Below, piece after piece: positions 42,462-43,685 of a stretch of 43,685 bases of DNA. The position numbers were made by a program, and so were the translations under genes. The stretch is from NCBI GenBank assembly GCA_031272035.1, contig JAISUO010000045.1, forward strand, positions 1-43,685. Direction: 5' to 3'. Each line of letters starts with the position of its first letter. The first letter of the stretch is position 1. Below the pieces are notes generated by a model. It saw only the letters and a list, made by a program, of their open reading frames with translations, ran no database searches and was not told the DNA's origin. The stretch is from Synergistaceae bacterium. Lineage in GTDB: Bacteria > Synergistota > Synergistia > Synergistales > Aminobacteriaceae.

Positions 42462-43553
42462 TTGCGAAAAATCATCCACGTGGACATGGACGCTTTTTAC
42501 GCCTCCATCGAGCAGCGGGACCACCCGGAATATCGGGGCAAACCCCTCGCTGTGGGATACGGCGCCGAGCGCGGGGTCGTGGCGGCGGCCAGCTACGAGG
42601 CGCGAAAATGGGGCATTCACTCGGCCATGCCCTCCCTGACGGCCATTGCCCGATGTCCTCAGCTCATCTTCGTCCCCGCCCGCTTCGAGGTTTACCGCGA
42701 AATCTCCCATCAAATAAGGGAAATTTTTTTCGAGTACACGGATCTGGTGGAACCCCTCTCTCTGGACGAGGCCTATCTGGACGTGACCCGTAACAAAAAA
42801 GGCGAGTCCTCCGCACTGCGCATCGCCCGGGAGCTTCGGCAGCGCATTCGGGAAACCACCGGCCTCACCGCCTCGGCGGGAATCTCCATCAACAAATTCC
42901 TCGCCAAAATCGCCTCCGATTACAAAAAACCGGACGGGCTTTTCGTGGTCCTGCCGGAGGAGGCGGAAAAATTTGTGGAGACCCTGAAAATAGAACAATT
43001 TTGGGGCGTCGGCAGAGTCACGGCGGAAAAAATGCACCGGCTGGGAATCCACACGGGCAACGACCTGAAACAGTACGACGAAGCCACGCTGACCCGCCTT
43101 TTCGGAAAAATCGGGCATATCTATTACCTGAACGCCAGAGGGGTGGACGACAGAGAGGTGGAGGCCAGCCGCGTTCGCAAGTCCCTTGGAGCTGAACATA
43201 CCTTCATGACGGACCTGAGCGACGAAACGACGCTGAGAGAAAAACTGCGGGCCATCGCCAGGGAGCTGTGGGAAAGACTTTCCCGCCACACCTTCACGGG
43301 GCGCACGGTGACGCTGAAGGTCAAATACGCCGATTTCCGCGAGACATCGAAGCGCAAAACCCTTTCAAAGAGCATAAAAAAGTTCGACGCCTTCTGGAGC
43401 GTCAGCCAGGAGCTTCTGAGCGCCGTGGATTTCGGCGAAACCCGAAGGATACGGCTGATGGGGCTGACCGTGAGCAACGCGGAAGAACTGGACGGCGCCG
43501 AATACAGACAGCTGAAACTCAATTTTGGAGACGACGCGCCGGCCGACGGCTGA
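42462..43553 (+). CDS. dinB: DNA polymerase IV (Y family)
   Basis: 363-aa translesion polymerase. Catalytic motifs are IHVDMDAFYASIEQRD and LSLDEAYLDVT, followed by SAGISINKFLAKIASDYKKP and the helix-hairpin-helix region WGVGRVTAEKM. The C terminus has RQLKLNF, a plausible clamp-binding motif. TTG start 42462 has GAGG about eight bases upstream. It follows the CoA transferase by only 10 bp and probably shares its transcript, an unusual pairing. I see no LexA-type box upstream. Confidence 0.95.
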   Translation: MRKIIHVDMDAFYASIEQRDHPEYRGKPLAVGYGAERGVVAAASYEARKWGIHSAMPSLTAIARCPQLIFVPARFEVYREISHQIREIFFEYTDLVEPLSLDEAYLDVTRNKKGESSALRIARELRQRIRETTGLTASAGISINKFLAKIASDYKKPDGLFVVLPEEAEKFVETLKIEQFWGVGRVTAEKMHRLGIHTGNDLKQYDEATLTRLFGKIGHIYYLNARGVDDREVEASRVRKSLGAEHTFMTDLSDETTLREKLRAIARELWERLSRHTFTGRTVTLKVKYADFRETSKRKTLSKSIKKFDAFWSVSQELLSAVDFGETRRIRLMGLTVSNAEELDGAEYRQLKLNFGDDAPADG

Positions 43554-43588
43554 CGAAAACGTTCGCGCGCGCAATAATTCGCGTCGCG

Positions 43589-43597
43589 TGATATAAT
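43589..43597 (+). promoter_or_regulatory. Extended -10 promoter for last gene
   Basis: TGA TATAAT is an extended -10 (TGnTATAAT). No clear -35. It is 44 bases before the ATG of the partial gene. Confidence 0.55.
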
Positions 43598-43601
43598 TTG
43601 T

Positions 43602-43618
43602 TAAATTCTCAGAATTTA
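43602..43618. repeat. 17-bp palindrome over the expected transcription start
   Basis: TAAATTCT C AGAATTTA is a perfect inverted repeat with 8-bp arms and one central base, beginning five bases after the -10. The position suits an operator for a repressor. Confidence 0.45.
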
Positions 43619-43641
43619 TCAGCAACAAAGGGGGTTATGTT

Positions 43642-43685
43642 ATGCCATTTCTGCTCTTGACATCCAACGGAGAGGCCGGTTACAC
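43642..43685 (+). CDS. Start of an unidentified gene (partial)
   Basis: Fourteen full codons (MPFLLLTSNGEAGY) and part of another before the window ends. AAAGGGGG lies eight bases before the ATG, and a promoter with palindrome precedes it. Too short to identify. Confidence 0.55.
   Translation, partial: MPFLLLTSNGEAGY

Overview
The window most likely comes from a Synergistota bacterium: a diderm, anaerobic, amino-acid- and peptide-fermenting lineage. Evidence: three adjacent secreted proteins end in Synerg-CTERM-type tails (Gly/Ser-rich linker, one Cys, hydrophobic stretch, Arg/Lys cluster), two OmpH/Skp-like periplasmic proteins, an SLH-domain porin-like protein with a terminal Phe, a complete peptide ABC importer, CoA transferase genes and a hydrogenase-like Fe-S sensor module. 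The sequence is GC-rich, so many long shadow frames lie opposite real genes. I see no tRNA, rRNA, CRISPR array, insertion sequence or prophage gene.

Layout. 1-2.6 kb: a chemoreceptor and a small coiled protein. 2.6-10.2 kb (minus): an oligopeptide importer operon (binding protein, two permeases, two ATPases) ending in an M17 aminopeptidase. 10.2-18.3 kb (minus): three Synerg-CTERM surface proteins, a giant beta-helix protein between two paralogues. 18.3-20.4 kb (minus): a YyaL/DUF255-family protein that has lost both thioredoxin-motif cysteines. 20.7-23.2 kb (plus): a 30-codon ORF overlapping a membrane PAS/degenerate-GGDEF protein, then a membrane metallophosphoesterase. 23.2-26.6 kb (minus): a MacAB-like efflux set preceded by an unlisted 38-aa membrane protein. 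26.9-30.5 kb (plus): a YciI-like protein, an MBL-fold hydrolase, a 37-aa symporter accessory peptide, a sodium:solute symporter and a secreted phosphoesterase. 30.6-34.5 kb: a Vsr endonuclease, a bifunctional mannose enzyme, and two OmpH paralogues around a HAD phosphatase. 34.6-39.2 kb: a possible six-gene run made of a periplasmic-binding-like protein followed by DRTGG, HATPase, HydS-like Fe-S protein, DRTGG and PHP genes. 39.3-43.6 kb: the SLH porin, CoA transferase subunits A and B, DNA polymerase IV, and the first codons of a further gene.

How they fit together. Peptide import feeding directly into an aminopeptidase, CoA transferase and a hydrogenase/redox-type regulatory module fit a peptide fermenter. 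The surface genes (beta-helix trio, SLH porin, OmpH chaperones, mannose enzyme) fit a protein-rich diderm envelope. The least understood items are the Synerg-CTERM trio with its shared pre-anchor motif, the HydS-like module with no hydrogenase next to it, and three very small genes supported by ribosome binding sites or stop/start overlaps. All function calls are by reading motifs; no database search was run.
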